A DNA stretch of 64,000 nt from CAVQXR01 sp046330455 (lineage in GTDB: Bacteria; Actinomycetota; Thermoleophilia; Gaiellales; Gaiellaceae). This document shows positions 36,850-45,959 of the stretch, one piece after another. The stretch covers positions 434,001 through 498,000 of the forward strand of contig JAXLSU010000001.1 of assembly GCA_046330455.1 (NCBI GenBank), read 5' to 3'. The notes beneath the pieces are model-generated. The model saw nothing but the letters and a program-made list of their open reading frames with translations, was not told where the DNA came from and made no database searches. The translations under genes and the position numbers were made by a program. Each line of letters begins with the position of its first letter. Within the stretch, counting starts at the first letter, position 1.

Positions 36850-37623
36850 ATGGAGTCGACAGTGGTGACGAGCGAAGCGGTCGAGCGAGGCCCGATGGAC
36901 GGGGCGGTGGTCTCCGCGCGGGCGGTCGCACGCCGGTTCGGCGAGGGCGATACCGCCGTCGACGCGCTGCGCGGCGTCGATCTCGACATCCCGCGCGGGC
37001 AGTTCACGGCCGTCATGGGCCCTTCGGGGTCGGGGAAGTCGACGCTGATGCACATTCTCGCCGGGCTCGATCGCCCGACGTCCGGATCGGCATGGATCGA
37101 CGGCACCGAGATCGGACAGCTCGGTGACCAGCAGCTGACGCTGCTCCGCCGGGAGCACATCGGGTTCGTCTTCCAGTTCTTCAACCTGCTCCCTATGCTG
37201 ACGGCACAGGAGAACGTGACCCTCCCGCTCGAGCTCGCCGGAACGAAGCCCGACCAGGCGTGGCTCGACGAGCTGATCGGCAAGGTCGGGCTGACCGACC
37301 GCCGGACCCATCGGCCCTCGGAGCTCTCCGGAGGGCAGCAGCAGCGGGTTGCGATCGCACGTGCGCTCGTCACCCGGCCGACCGTCCTGTTCGCCGACGA
37401 GCCGACCGGGAACCTCGACTCGCAGACGGGCGAGGAGATCCTCCGCCTGCTCCGCGACTCGGTCGACACCTACGGCCAGACGACGCTGATCGTGACTCAC
37501 GACGCACGGGCGGCAGCGATGGCCGATCGCATCCTCTTCCTCGCGGACGGTCTGATCGTCAGGGACCTCGGGCGGTCGACCGCCTCCGAGATCCTCGCCG
37601 CGATGAACGAGCTCTCGGTCTGA
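36850..37623 (+). CDS. MacB/LolD-type ABC transporter ATP-binding protein
   Basis: The 257-residue ATPase has Walker A GPSGSGKST, the Q-loop FVFQFFNLLPMLTAQEN, signature LSGGQQQR, Walker B VLFADEPTGNLD and the switch His in LIVTHDARAAAMAD. The FFNLLPMLTA and DEPTGNLDS forms are typical of MacB/LolD ATPases, which drive mechanotransmission rather than import. ATG 36850 is preceded by GGAGGTGA, an almost perfect match to the 16S anti-Shine-Dalgarno. Its stop overlaps the permease start by 1 bp (TGATG). Confidence 0.92.
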   Translation: MESTVVTSEAVERGPMDGAVVSARAVARRFGEGDTAVDALRGVDLDIPRGQFTAVMGPSGSGKSTLMHILAGLDRPTSGSAWIDGTEIGQLGDQQLTLLRREHIGFVFQFFNLLPMLTAQENVTLPLELAGTKPDQAWLDELIGKVGLTDRRTHRPSELSGGQQQRVAIARALVTRPTVLFADEPTGNLDSQTGEEILRLLRDSVDTYGQTTLIVTHDARAAAMADRILFLADGLIVRDLGRSTASEILAAMNELSV

Positions 37624-40181
37624 TGATCCGCGTCGCGCTCCGGGGCCTTGCGGGCCGCAAGCTTCGCTCCGCGCTGACGGCGCTCGCGATCGTCCTCGGC
37701 GTGGCGATGATCAGCGGCACCTACGTGCTGACCGACACGATCGATTCGGCCTTCAAGGGCGTGTTCGACCAGGCGTACGCGGGAAGCGACGCCGTGATCA
37801 CCGGCAAGTCGGCATTCGAGGTCGAGGGCGGAGGGGTCGACCCACCCTTCGACGAGTCCGTGCTCGAGCAGGTGCGTGCACTGCCGGGAGTCGAGGCGGC
37901 GGTCGGCGCCGTCACCGACAGCGCCCAGCTCACGAAGCCCGATGGCAGCCTGATCTCGACGAACGGCGCCCCGGCACTCGGCTTCGGTATCGACTTCACG
38001 CAGGAGCGCTTCAACGTCCTCCGACTGATGGGCGGAGCGTGGCCCGCCGGTCCCGGTCAGGTCGTGATCGACGTCGCGACCGCCGACGACCAGGGCTACA
38101 AGGTCGGGGACAGGATCGGAGTCGTCGCGAAGGGCCCCGTCGAGCAGTTCACGATCTCGGGGATCGCGCAGTACGCGGACATCGAATCGCTCGGTAGCGC
38201 CACGATCGCCGCATTTACCCTGCCCGAGGGGCAACGGCTCTTCGGGAAGGAGGGTCAGCTCGACGGGATCCAGGTCGCGGCTGCGGACGGCGTGACGGCC
38301 CAGGAGCTCGTCAAGGAGATCGAGCCGATCCTTCCCTCCGGCACGCAGGTCCAGACGGGTCAGCAGCAGGCGAACGAGGCGAACAAGGACGTCGAGACCT
38401 TCACGAAGTTCATCCGCTACTTCCTGCTCGCCTTCGGTGCGATCGCCCTGTTCGTCGGCGCCTTCGTCATCTTCAACACCCTGTCGATCACGGTCGCGCA
38501 GCGCGTCCGGGAGTTCGCGACGCTGCGCACGCTCGGGGCCTCGCGCCGTCAGGTGCTGCGCTCGGTGCTCCTCGAGGCGTTCGTGATCGGAGCGATCGCC
38601 TCGGTCGTCGGCCTCTTCCTCGGGCTCGGGCTGGCGGTCGGCCTGAGCGCCGTCCTCAAGGCCGTCGGGCTCGATCTGCCCGAATCGGGAATCGTCTTCG
38701 CCGGTCGCACGGTCGTCGTGAGCCTCATCGCAGGAATCGTCATCACCGTGCTCGCCGGGCTCCTGCCTGCGATGCGGGCGACGAGGGTGCCGCCGATCGC
38801 GGCCGTTCGTGAGGGTGCAACGCTGCCGCGTTCGCGGTTCGCGAGGTTCGCCCCGTTCATTGCCGCGCTGACGACGATCCTCGGCATCCTGCTGCTCGTG
38901 TACGGCTCGTTCGTGGACGGGATCGGCGTCGGCGAGCGGCTCGGTGCGCTCGGCGGCGGCTGCCTGATCCTGTTCGTCGGGGTGGCGCTCGTCTCGTCGC
39001 ACCTCGTGAAGCCGCTCGCGAAGGCGCTCGGCTGGCCCGCGCGCAGGATCGGCGGAGCGTCCGGACGGCTCGCCCAGGAGAACGCGACGCGAAACCCGTC
39101 GCGGACCGCGGCGACGGCGGCTGCGCTGATGATCGGCCTCGCGCTGATCACCTTCGTCGCGCTGCTCGCGGCCGGGCTTCGAGGCTCCGTGTCGAACGCG
39201 ATCAACGAGCAGGTGAACGCCGACTACGTGGTCGCCTCCGAGGACGGTTTCACGCCCTTCCAGCCTGCCCCCGACCAGGCTCTCGCCTCCGTACCGGGGA
39301 CCGAGGTGGTGGGAGTGAGAGGTGACTTCGGGAAGGCCTTCGGCAGCGAGCAGAACGTCACCGGCGTCGATCCTCGCACGATCGCGGCCGTGTACGCATT
39401 CGACTGGACGGACGGCTCGGACGGCGTCCTCTCGTCGCTCGGAGACAGGGGAGCCGTCGTCGAGGAGTCGTTCGCGGACGACCACGATCTGTCGGTGGGG
39501 AGCGATCTCGCCGTCCTGACGCCGAACGGCACGACGCTGGATCTCGTCGTGAAGGGGATCTACCACGCCCCGCCGTTCTGGCAGATGCTCGGCTCGATCG
39601 CGATCCCGCAGCAGACGTTCGACGGTGCCTTCACGAATCCGCGCAACCTCTACACGTTCGTGACGGTGGACGGAGGCGCGAGCTCGGAAGCGCAGGCCGC
39701 GCTCGAGGCATCGCTCGTGGGCTTCCCGACCGTCGTCCTCGACACGAAGGACGGCTTCGTGTCGTCGCAGCAGGACGCGATCAGCCCGCTCCTGAACCTG
39801 CTCTACGTGCTCCTTGCGCTATCCGTGATCGTCAGTCTCTTCGGCATCGTCAACACGCTCGTGCTCGCCGTGTTCGAGCGGACGCGCGAGCTCGGCATGC
39901 TGCGGGCGATCGGCATGACGCGCCGCCAGGTGCGCAGCATGATTCGCTACGAGAGCGTGATCACCGCGCTGATCGGAGCTGCCCTCGGCATGGTTGTCGG
40001 GATCGCGCTCGCCGCGCTCACGACCGGAGCGCTCCGCAGCGAGGGCCTCGTCTTCTCCGTGCCGATCGGGAGCCTCGTCGTCTTCGGGATCGTCGGCGTT
40101 CTCGCGGGCATCGTCGCGGCGATCTTCCCCGCCCGCCGGGCCGCGCGGCTGAACGTGCTCGAGGCCCTGCAGTACGAATAG
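37623..40181 (+). CDS. ABC transporter permease with two FtsX/MacB domains
   Basis: The 852-residue protein starts with a membrane anchor (ALTALAIVLGVAMISGTYVLTD), a long extracellular domain, a three-helix FtsX domain (about 260-400, FAFGAIALFVGAFVIFNTLSI-like core and RVREFATLRTLGASRRQVLRSVL), a second extracellular domain and a final FtsX domain with ERTRELGMLRAIGMTRRQVRSMI. Such double-size permeases work with a MacB-type ATPase to export lipids, peptides or lipoproteins without a cytoplasmic channel. The frame is open far upstream, but ATG 37623, coupled to the ATPase stop, is the natural start. Confidence 0.9.
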   Translation: MIRVALRGLAGRKLRSALTALAIVLGVAMISGTYVLTDTIDSAFKGVFDQAYAGSDAVITGKSAFEVEGGGVDPPFDESVLEQVRALPGVEAAVGAVTDSAQLTKPDGSLISTNGAPALGFGIDFTQERFNVLRLMGGAWPAGPGQVVIDVATADDQGYKVGDRIGVVAKGPVEQFTISGIAQYADIESLGSATIAAFTLPEGQRLFGKEGQLDGIQVAAADGVTAQELVKEIEPILPSGTQVQTGQQQANEANKDVETFTKFIRYFLLAFGAIALFVGAFVIFNTLSITVAQRVREFATLRTLGASRRQVLRSVLLEAFVIGAIASVVGLFLGLGLAVGLSAVLKAVGLDLPESGIVFAGRTVVVSLIAGIVITVLAGLLPAMRATRVPPIAAVREGATLPRSRFARFAPFIAALTTILGILLLVYGSFVDGIGVGERLGALGGGCLILFVGVALVSSHLVKPLAKALGWPARRIGGASGRLAQENATRNPSRTAATAAALMIGLALITFVALLAAGLRGSVSNAINEQVNADYVVASEDGFTPFQPAPDQALASVPGTEVVGVRGDFGKAFGSEQNVTGVDPRTIAAVYAFDWTDGSDGVLSSLGDRGAVVEESFADDHDLSVGSDLAVLTPNGTTLDLVVKGIYHAPPFWQMLGSIAIPQQTFDGAFTNPRNLYTFVTVDGGASSEAQAALEASLVGFPTVVLDTKDGFVSSQQDAISPLLNLLYVLLALSVIVSLFGIVNTLVLAVFERTRELGMLRAIGMTRRQVRSMIRYESVITALIGAALGMVVGIALAALTTGALRSEGLVFSVPIGSLVVFGIVGVLAGIVAAIFPARRAARLNVLEALQYE

Positions 40182-40183
40182 CA

Positions 40184-40325
40184 AGGCGAGCCTCTGGCTC
40201 GCCGCGCAGCGGGCGGTGAAGCCGAACGCGAAGCGCCGCGGCCCGGCGGGAGCCGGGCCGCACGGAGGCGAGCCTTTGGCTCGCCGCGCGGCGGGCGGTG
40301 AAGCCGAACGCGAAGCGCCGCGGCC
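40184..40325. repeat. Two direct copies of a 60-bp element with an internal hairpin
   Basis: 40184-40243 and 40266-40325 are identical except for two substitutions. Each starts with a hairpin, GGCGAGCC/GGCTCGCC with a short loop, and ends CGCCGCGGCC. The period is 82 bp. The first copy begins 2 nt after the permease stop codon, so the hairpin may also terminate that transcript. Confidence 0.8.
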
Positions 40326-40373
40326 GGCCGAGCCGGGCCGGGCCCGCACTGTTGCGCGGTGAACAGATCGTTC

Positions 40374-40471
40374 GGGCGGGATGAGATCCCCCCCTACCGA
40401 TCGGTGAGGTGAGATCCGCCTTGCGGGTGTGTGCCGGATCGTCTGCGTAGGGGCCGGATCTCATCCGGCCC
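40374..40471. repeat. REP-like inverted pair
   Basis: The forward copy at 40374-40397 (GGGCGGGATGAGATCC, then CCCCCTAC, one arm mismatched) and the inverted CCGGAT-variant copy at 40447-40471 starting GTAGGGG are 49 bp apart with CTAC and GTAG facing inward. Confidence 0.85.
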
Positions 40472-40561
40472 TCGACCGAAGCAGGCTCGTGTTCCGTGAC
40501 CGCCGGGCTCCGCCCGGCTCCTGCGCGGGTCCGGCCCGGCCGAGCCGGACCGTCAAGCCGG

Positions 40562-41671
40562 CTAGCTCTCCTTCGCCCGCTTGCGCTCGGGGTCGTAGAC
40601 CGGGTGGCGGACGATCTCGCCCGCGACGAGCTCGCCGCCGACGTTCGCCTGCACGGCGACCCCGGGCTCGCGCAGCTCCTTGCGAATCTTGGCCAGCCCC
40701 AGCGTCTTCCCGCCGAGGTGCGGGGACTCGACGGCCTGGGTGACGATGCCGACCTCCTGGCCGTCGACGAGCAGCGGTGCCCCGGAGGCGGCGTCGCCGC
40801 CGGACTCGAGGACGACGCTCGTCAGGCGCAGGGACGTCGCGTCTCGGTCACGCAGCAGTCCGTTCTTGCCCTGGAAGTCGCCCTTGTCGAGATCGACCGA
40901 CCAGCCGAGCCCGCACTCGTAGGGCGAGACGGTGGGGTCGTACTCGACTCCGCCGATGATGAAGCCGCCCTCGATCCGGAACAGATCGAGGCAGACCATC
41001 CCGATCACCTTCATGCCGTGCGGGGACCCCGCCGCGAACAGCGCGTCCCAGAGCTCGAGCGCACGATCGCGATCCACCCAAAGCTCGTAGCCGAGCTCCG
41101 CCGTGTAGCCCAGCCGCGTCATGAAGACGGGAATCCCGGCGATCTCGATGTCCTCGCGAAACGTGTAGTAGGGGAAGGCGGAGTTCGAGAGATCGCTGGT
41201 GGTGAGGGCCTGGAGGATCGAACGGCTCCTCGGGCCCTGGAGGCACAGGTGGGGCATCGCGTCGGTCAGCTCCCGGACGACGATTCCCGAGCCCTCCGCC
41301 TTCGCCGAGAAGATCTCGTAGTCGCGGTCGTTCGCACCGCAGAACCGCACCGACGCGGCAGATCGCATCATCGCGGTGCAGTCATCGACCATCTTCCCGT
41401 GCTCGTCGCAGAGGGCGCCGTAGCCGATCCGGCCCGGTGTGAGCTTCGAGACGTCGCGCGTGACGATCGAGTTGACGAGGTCGAGCGCGCCGGGGCCGTC
41501 GAGGTCGACCTTGCGGAGCATCGAGAAGTCCATCAGCGCCGCGGCCTCGCGGCAGGAGCGGTACTCCTCGAGCACGTCGGTGACGACGGAGGGAGCGAAG
41601 TAGCCGAAGAGGTCCATCCACTGGTCGGTCAGCGCGGCGAGCTTCCCGTAGAACGCGGTTTCCTTGCTCAT
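40562..41671 (-). CDS. GcvT-like aminomethyltransferase family protein
   Basis: The 369-residue protein has the folate-binding GcvT fold. The start is DVLEEYRSCREAAALMDFSMLRKVDLDGPGALDLVNSIVTRDV, the middle has RLGYTAELGYELWVDRDRALELWDALF, followed by DLFRIEGGFIIGGVEYDPTVSPYECGLGWSVDLDKGDFQGK. It resembles T-protein, DMSP demethylase and dimethylglycine-oxidase C-terminal domains, which pass a one-carbon unit to tetrahydrofolate. No gcvH or gcvP is near, so a demethylase-type role on a methylamine or similar is as likely as glycine cleavage. That would fit the trimethylamine dehydrogenase at 59-61 kb, but is inference. Confidence 0.83.
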   Translation of the reverse strand: MSKETAFYGKLAALTDQWMDLFGYFAPSVVTDVLEEYRSCREAAALMDFSMLRKVDLDGPGALDLVNSIVTRDVSKLTPGRIGYGALCDEHGKMVDDCTAMMRSAASVRFCGANDRDYEIFSAKAEGSGIVVRELTDAMPHLCLQGPRSRSILQALTTSDLSNSAFPYYTFREDIEIAGIPVFMTRLGYTAELGYELWVDRDRALELWDALFAAGSPHGMKVIGMVCLDLFRIEGGFIIGGVEYDPTVSPYECGLGWSVDLDKGDFQGKNGLLRDRDATSLRLTSVVLESGGDAASGAPLLVDGQEVGIVTQAVESPHLGGKTLGLAKIRKELREPGVAVQANVGGELVAGEIVRHPVYDPERKRAKES

Positions 41672-41763
41672 CGTCGTCCTCCGTCGGTCGAGTCCGTGTA
41701 CCCTACTGCCGCTGTGGCCTGCGAGTCCACGCCGACCATCCCGGCACCTCCCGCAGGCTGAGC

Positions 41764-43179
41764 GTGCTCGATCGGGCCCGTGACGCGACCGCGACCGCTG
41801 CGGCGGTTCGGGCGGGCGAGCTCTCGCCGGTCGCCCTCGCCGAAGCCACCCTTGCGGACATCGCCGAGGCCGATCGCGAGATCCGCTCCTTCACGGTGCT
41901 TCTCCCGGAGCAGGCGTTGGCCCAGGCACGCGAGGTCGAGCAGATGCTCGACGCCAGCGAGACGCCCGGCCCACTCGCCGGCGTCCCGGTTTCGATCAAG
42001 GACGTCGTCTGGGTGAAGGATGCACCCGCGACGGACGGCTCCCGCGCCTTCGCCGACTTCGTTCCGTCGAGGGACGCGGTCGCCGTCGAGCGCCTTCGCC
42101 GGGCGGGCGCCGTGATCGTCGGCAAGACCAACAACCCCGAGCTCTGCCTCGAAGGGATCACGGCGAACGAGGTGTACGGGTTGACCCGGAACCCGTGGAA
42201 TCCGGAGCGTACGCCCGGCGGCTCGAGCGGCGGCGCGGGCGCGTCGCTGGCGCTCGGCCTCACGCCGCTGGCGATCGGCAGCGACGGCGGGGGGTCGATC
42301 CGGATCCCGTCGTCGTTCTGCGGCGTCGCCGGGCACAAACCGACCTTCGGGCTCGTACCCGGCACGCCGGGGTTCCGAGGCTGGCCCACCCTCTCGGTGA
42401 AGGGCCCGATGGCGCGGTCGGTCCGGGATCTCGCGCTGTGCCTCGGCGTCATCGCAGGCTTCGACCCCTCCGATCCCGCCACGGAGCGGCGGCCTGCCGT
42501 CGACTACGTGGAGGCCGCCCGGGCGGCAGAGGTTCGGGAGCTCCGGGTCGCGGTCTCGCCGGATCTCGGGCACGCGCCGCTCGAGCCCGGCGTCGAGCGG
42601 GCGTTCGGAGCCGCCGTGGAAACGCTTGCAGCGGCCGGGTGGGCGCTCGAGGAGGCACACCCGGGCACGGGCGATTCAACGGGGCTCTGGGCGACGATCG
42701 CGGCCTGCGAGGGCTACGTCTCACACCGTGGCATCCTCGAGGCGCAGCCCGAGCGGCTCGAGGCACGGACGCGGGAGATCCTCGAGGCCGGGCGCGGGCG
42801 AACGCTCTCCGACTACCTCGACGCACTCGACGATCGCGCCCGCTTCACCGTCCGCTGGCTTGAGTTCTTCGAACGCTACGACCTCCTGGTCACGCCGACG
42901 ATGCAGCTGACCGCGTTCCCGGTCGGTATCCACTGCCCGGAACGGATCGGCGACCACGAGGTCGACCAGGTCGCAGAGGACTGGTGTGCCTTCTGCTATC
43001 CGGCGAACCTGGCCGGACTGCCGGCCGCGAGCGTTCCCTGCGGCTTCGACGAGCGCGGCCTGCCCGTCGGCTTGCAGATCATCGGGCCGCCCTTCGAGGA
43101 CGCGACGGTGCTGCGTGCCGCTGCGGCCTTCGAGGCGCTGCGCCCGTGGGCTCACCGGTGGCCGCAGAGCGCGGGATGA
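41764..43179 (+). CDS. Amidase signature family hydrolase (second copy)
   Basis: The 471-residue amidase has Lys79 (VSIKDV), the cis-Ser in PGGSSGG (154-155) and nucleophile Ser178 (DGGGSIR). The C-terminal GLPAASVPCGFDERGLPVGLQIIGPPFED is typical of the family. Lengths and catalytic positions match the amidase at 6-7.4 kb, but overall similarity is moderate and the substrates are likely different. It starts at GTG 41764. The last codons GCG GGA TGA belong to a REP-like palindrome, so the stop is inside the repeat. Confidence 0.88.
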   Translation: MLDRARDATATAAAVRAGELSPVALAEATLADIAEADREIRSFTVLLPEQALAQAREVEQMLDASETPGPLAGVPVSIKDVVWVKDAPATDGSRAFADFVPSRDAVAVERLRRAGAVIVGKTNNPELCLEGITANEVYGLTRNPWNPERTPGGSSGGAGASLALGLTPLAIGSDGGGSIRIPSSFCGVAGHKPTFGLVPGTPGFRGWPTLSVKGPMARSVRDLALCLGVIAGFDPSDPATERRPAVDYVEAARAAEVRELRVAVSPDLGHAPLEPGVERAFGAAVETLAAAGWALEEAHPGTGDSTGLWATIAACEGYVSHRGILEAQPERLEARTREILEAGRGRTLSDYLDALDDRARFTVRWLEFFERYDLLVTPTMQLTAFPVGIHCPERIGDHEVDQVAEDWCAFCYPANLAGLPAASVPCGFDERGLPVGLQIIGPPFEDATVLRAAAAFEALRPWAHRWPQSAG

Positions 43180-43230
43180 GATCCCAGCCCCCACGACCTA
43201 TCGATGTAGGGGCGGGATCTCATCCCGCCC
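43171..43230. repeat. REP-like inverted pair spanning two convergent stop codons
   Basis: The forward copy at 43171-43194 is imperfect, and the inverted copy at 43206-43230 starts GTAGGGG and is perfect. Only 11 bp separate them. The amidase stop (43177-43179) and the stop of the convergent sucrase/ferredoxin-like gene (43222-43220) each lie at the centre of a copy, so both proteins end in Ala-Gly encoded by the repeat. Confidence 0.88.
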
Positions 43231-44110
43231 GCTCGATCCCGACGAGCGTCCACACCGTCGGCCGTTCCAGCTTCTCCTCGCCGCACGAGACCGGCCGTGG
43301 CTCGTCTGCCTCGTCGGCACGAACCAGTACGCGCCACATTCGGCCCTCGGCTCGGAGGCTGACCGCCGTGACGCCGCCTCCGGCGCTCTCGACGGTCTCG
43401 ACGGCGAGCTCCTCGATGCCGCGGAGGCCCTCGCGCTCCCGGAGGAACCGGTCGGCCGCCTGAGCTTCGGAGGGAAGGGAGGAGCGGCCGCGGAGCAGGT
43501 GGAGCACGAGCTCGCCCCGGCCGGCGGCGGCGACGATCTGCTCGGCATCCTCCGGCTCGACGCGTCCGTACCAGAGCCCGTGCGGGAGACAGACGACGTT
43601 CGCCGCGAAGCGATGCCCACCGAGGTGGGAGCACTCGAAGGTCGCCTCCGGACGGAGGGCGGCGAGCGCCGCCGTGACCGCCCGTCCGCGGGATGCGCAG
43701 CACGCGTCGCGCTTGCCGTTCGTGCAGGCGAGGTACACGGGCGTGGCGATCCGGCGCCCGCCGAGGCGCTCGCCGCGGGCCAGAGCCTCGAGGTCGAGGT
43801 CGAGCAAGCCGTCCGGACCGTCGAGCTCGAGCTCCTCGAGCCAGGTCGAGCCTGGTTCCGACCAGGCGGCAAAGCGACGGGCGCTCCCGGTCTTTCCCTG
43901 CTGCTTGACGAGCAGGATCTTGATCCCGAGCCGCTTCGCGCGACGTTCCAGCTCGGCGCCGACCTCGCGGTCGAGCGCCGACTCCGAGAGCGCCCTGGCG
44001 CCCCAGGGGCCCGATTGCTCGACGAGCAGCCAGGCCGTCGCGGCCGACGCGGTCGCAACGAGCGGCTCTCCGAGCGAGAGCGAGAGGGAGGAGCAGCGCT
44101 TCACGGCCAC
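43220..44110 (-). CDS. Sucrase/ferredoxin-like family protein
   Basis: The 296-residue protein belongs to the sucrase/ferredoxin-like (thioredoxin-fold ferredoxin) family. The cysteine-rich core CTNGKRDACCASRGR (around residue 130), followed by ECSHLGGHRFAANVVCLPHGLWYGRV, is characteristic and can hold a 2Fe-2S cluster. The N-terminal ATAWLLVEQSGPWGARAL is also typical. Function in actinobacteria is unknown; electron transfer is assumed from the fold. It is divergent from the R2lox gene with 52 bp between, and its stop codon lies in a REP-like palindrome. Confidence 0.83.
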   Translation of the reverse strand: MAVKRCSSLSLSLGEPLVATASAATAWLLVEQSGPWGARALSESALDREVGAELERRAKRLGIKILLVKQQGKTGSARRFAAWSEPGSTWLEELELDGPDGLLDLDLEALARGERLGGRRIATPVYLACTNGKRDACCASRGRAVTAALAALRPEATFECSHLGGHRFAANVVCLPHGLWYGRVEPEDAEQIVAAAGRGELVLHLLRGRSSLPSEAQAADRFLREREGLRGIEELAVETVESAGGGVTAVSLRAEGRMWRVLVRADEADEPRPVSCGEEKLERPTVWTLVGIERAG

Positions 44111-44162
44111 GATGCCCTACCGTAACGGTCGGCGGGCACGAGACGACCGAAGAGGGGGACCC

Positions 44163-45137
44163 GTGGCACAGCACCTGGTCGAGTCGGATGAGCGCGGACA
44201 CGAGCGCGAGTTCCACTTCACGCGCGAGCTGATGGCCGGACCGATCTACCGGAAGTACGAGAAGGCCTTCAGGGGGATGTGGAGCCCGCGCGATCTCGAC
44301 TACGAGCCCGACGCCCGGGACTGGCAGGAGCTGCCGGACGGTCGCCGGCGAGGGCTGCTCGGGATCACCGTGCGCTTCTTCGCCGGCGAGCAGCGCGTCA
44401 CCGACGAGCTGCTCCCGATGCTCGCCGCCGCACACGCGCTCGGCCGTTACGACTGGACGATGTACCTGTCGACGTTCCTGCTCGAGGAGGCGAAGCATTC
44501 GGAGTTCTTCGCGCTCTGGCACGACCGCGTGGTCGGGATCCTCGAGCCCGACGAGGTGGCGCCGTACTTCCTCTCGCGCGGGAAGACCGTCGACCCGACC
44601 GGCCGCTTCGAGGTCAAGGAGGTGCTGCACGACGGGCTGCCGCGGTACGGGCGGGAGCTCATGGAGGCCGTGCACTCGGGTGACGAGCGGGTGATCGAGG
44701 CCGGCTTCGTCCGCTTCGCGACGCTCTACAACGGCTTCGCCGAGGGCGTCCTGACGATGCCTTCGTACGAGATCGTGATCGACACGACCAACCTCTGGCA
44801 GGGCTTCCCGACCCTCCGGCAGGGTTTCCGGCACATCCTTGCCGACGAGGGGCGCCACATCACCTTCGGGACGACCGCGATCAGGCTCCTGATCGAGAAG
44901 GACCCATCGTACGAGCGGCTCGTCCACGAGGTCTTCGACGAGTTTCGCGGCAACGTGGTCGGCCTCGTCGAGTACCAGAAGGCGATCCCGGGCCTCGACG
45001 TCCAGAAGTACCAGAGCCAGAAGGTCCGCCACTACCGCAACCGATGCCGGGAGATGGGCGTGACGCCGGACCCGACCCTGATCGACCAGATCCTCGACCC
45101 GAAGATCGACTTCGTCGTCGGCGTGGAGGCGGGGTAG
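44163..45137 (+). CDS. R2-like ligand-binding oxidase (Mn/Fe)
   Basis: The 324-residue ferritin-like protein keeps every metal ligand of R2lox at constant offsets: Glu76, Glu109, His112, Glu194, Glu229 and His232. It also has Val79 and Tyr189, the pair that becomes cross-linked in R2lox when the Mn/Fe centre activates oxygen. Tyr189 sits five residues before Glu194, as in the mycobacterial enzyme. R2lox binds a long-chain ligand and is not a ribonucleotide reductase subunit. GTG 44163 follows AGAGGGGG. It is followed by two cupins and a ureohydrolase on the same strand. Confidence 0.9.
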   Translation: MAQHLVESDERGHEREFHFTRELMAGPIYRKYEKAFRGMWSPRDLDYEPDARDWQELPDGRRRGLLGITVRFFAGEQRVTDELLPMLAAAHALGRYDWTMYLSTFLLEEAKHSEFFALWHDRVVGILEPDEVAPYFLSRGKTVDPTGRFEVKEVLHDGLPRYGRELMEAVHSGDERVIEAGFVRFATLYNGFAEGVLTMPSYEIVIDTTNLWQGFPTLRQGFRHILADEGRHITFGTTAIRLLIEKDPSYERLVHEVFDEFRGNVVGLVEYQKAIPGLDVQKYQSQKVRHYRNRCREMGVTPDPTLIDQILDPKIDFVVGVEAG

Positions 45138-45155
45138 GACGGTGGTGCCGGTCGC

Positions 45156-45185
45156 TTGACAGACTACCGTCGAGGCTCGTAGAAC
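45156..45185 (+). promoter_or_regulatory. Candidate sigma70-type promoter before the cupin pair
   Basis: TTGACA at 45156-45161 and TAGAAC at 45180-45185 are 18 bp apart in the gap after the R2lox gene. They would give a transcript starting about 50 bp before the first cupin, separate from R2lox. Confidence 0.45.
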
Positions 45186-45196
45186 TACTCCGGTGT

Positions 45197-45218
45197 CTGC
45201 GACCGTGGTCGTTCGCAG
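45197..45218. promoter_or_regulatory. Candidate operator before the cupin pair
   Basis: CTGCGA (45197-45202) and TCGCAG (45213-45218) form an inverted repeat with a 10-bp spacer just downstream of the predicted promoter and 28 bp before the cupin start. This is a suitable place for repression. Confidence 0.3.
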
Positions 45219-45245
45219 CTCAACCACGAGGGCAAGGAGGGCACG

Positions 45246-45590
45246 ATGGCATCTTTGGAGACCACACCCGTCTCGAACATCGGGACGACCGAGTACGAGC
45301 CGTTCGTCCACGAGGGCGAGCCGTTCGGGGAGGTGCACTGGCTCCGCGTCGAGAGCGGCGGCGAGGGAATGCTGTACACCGGGCTCTGGACGCACGATCC
45401 CGCGAACCTGCCCTACGTCTTTCCCGGCGACGAGACGTTCCACGTGCTCGAGGGTGAGGTGACGATCGACGTCGAGGATGGCGACTCTGTCACGCTCCGC
45501 CCGGGAGACATCGCCTCCTTCACGAAGGGCCAGGCCTCGACCTGGAACATCACGCAGCCGTTCAAGAAGTTCTTCGTGATCAGCGGGTGA
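45246..45590 (+). CDS. Small cupin-domain protein (first of a pair)
   Basis: The 114-residue protein is one cupin barrel of the DUF861/(S)-ureidoglycine-type small cupins, with TYTGLWTHDPANLPYVFPGDETFHVLEGEVTIDVEDGD and TLRPGDIASFTKGQASTWNI. AAGGAGG lies 5 nt before ATG 45246. This cupin type often has a role in nitrogen-compound pathways or as a sensor; the function is open. The next cupin starts inside its stop (4-bp overlap). Confidence 0.78.
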   Translation: MASLETTPVSNIGTTEYEPFVHEGEPFGEVHWLRVESGGEGMLYTGLWTHDPANLPYVFPGDETFHVLEGEVTIDVEDGDSVTLRPGDIASFTKGQASTWNITQPFKKFFVISG

Positions 45591-45946
45591 TGGGCAAGGA
45601 CGTCGGGGGGCCGTACACCTCGTCACCCACGACCGAGGCCTGGGAGCCGTTCGAGCTCGCCGACGGCCGCACGGTCGGCGAGGCGCACTTGATGCGTGCC
45701 GACGAGGACGGCAGCTATTACGCCGGCTTCTGGCGAGTCCCGGCCGGCGACCTGCCGGCGCCGTTCGACTATGTGATGGAGCTGAACGAGACGATCCACG
45801 TGATCGAGGGCGCGCTGACGATCGAGGTTGCAGGCGGGCCGACCCTCGAGCTCGGCGCCGGGGACCTCGCATCGTTCGAGAAGGGGACGGCAACGCGCTG
45901 GACGCTGCGCGAGGTGCCGTTCCGGGAAGTCTTCGTCCTTTCGTGA
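45587..45946 (+). CDS. Small cupin-domain protein (second of a pair)
   Basis: The 119-residue cupin shares its layout with the preceding gene (AGFWRVPAGDLPAPFDYVMELNETIHVIEGALTIEV, then LGAGDLASFEKGTATRWTL), so the two are an old tandem duplication. GTG 45587 overlaps the upstream stop, with ATG 45590 as an alternative. It is 13 bp before the ureohydrolase gene and clearly in the same operon. Confidence 0.78.
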   Translation: MMGKDVGGPYTSSPTTEAWEPFELADGRTVGEAHLMRADEDGSYYAGFWRVPAGDLPAPFDYVMELNETIHVIEGALTIEVAGGPTLELGAGDLASFEKGTATRWTLREVPFREVFVLS

Positions 45947-45959
45947 GGCGGGGCTCGCC

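Larger units (their letters stand above)
40182..40561. other. Gene-free 380-bp gap made of repeats
   Basis: The gap between the convergent exporter and GcvT-like genes holds no gene. It contains a 60-bp direct repeat (two copies), a REP-like inverted pair and a further GC-rich palindrome near 40503-40522 (GCCGGGCTCCGCCCGGC). Listed separately where distinct. Confidence 0.7.
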
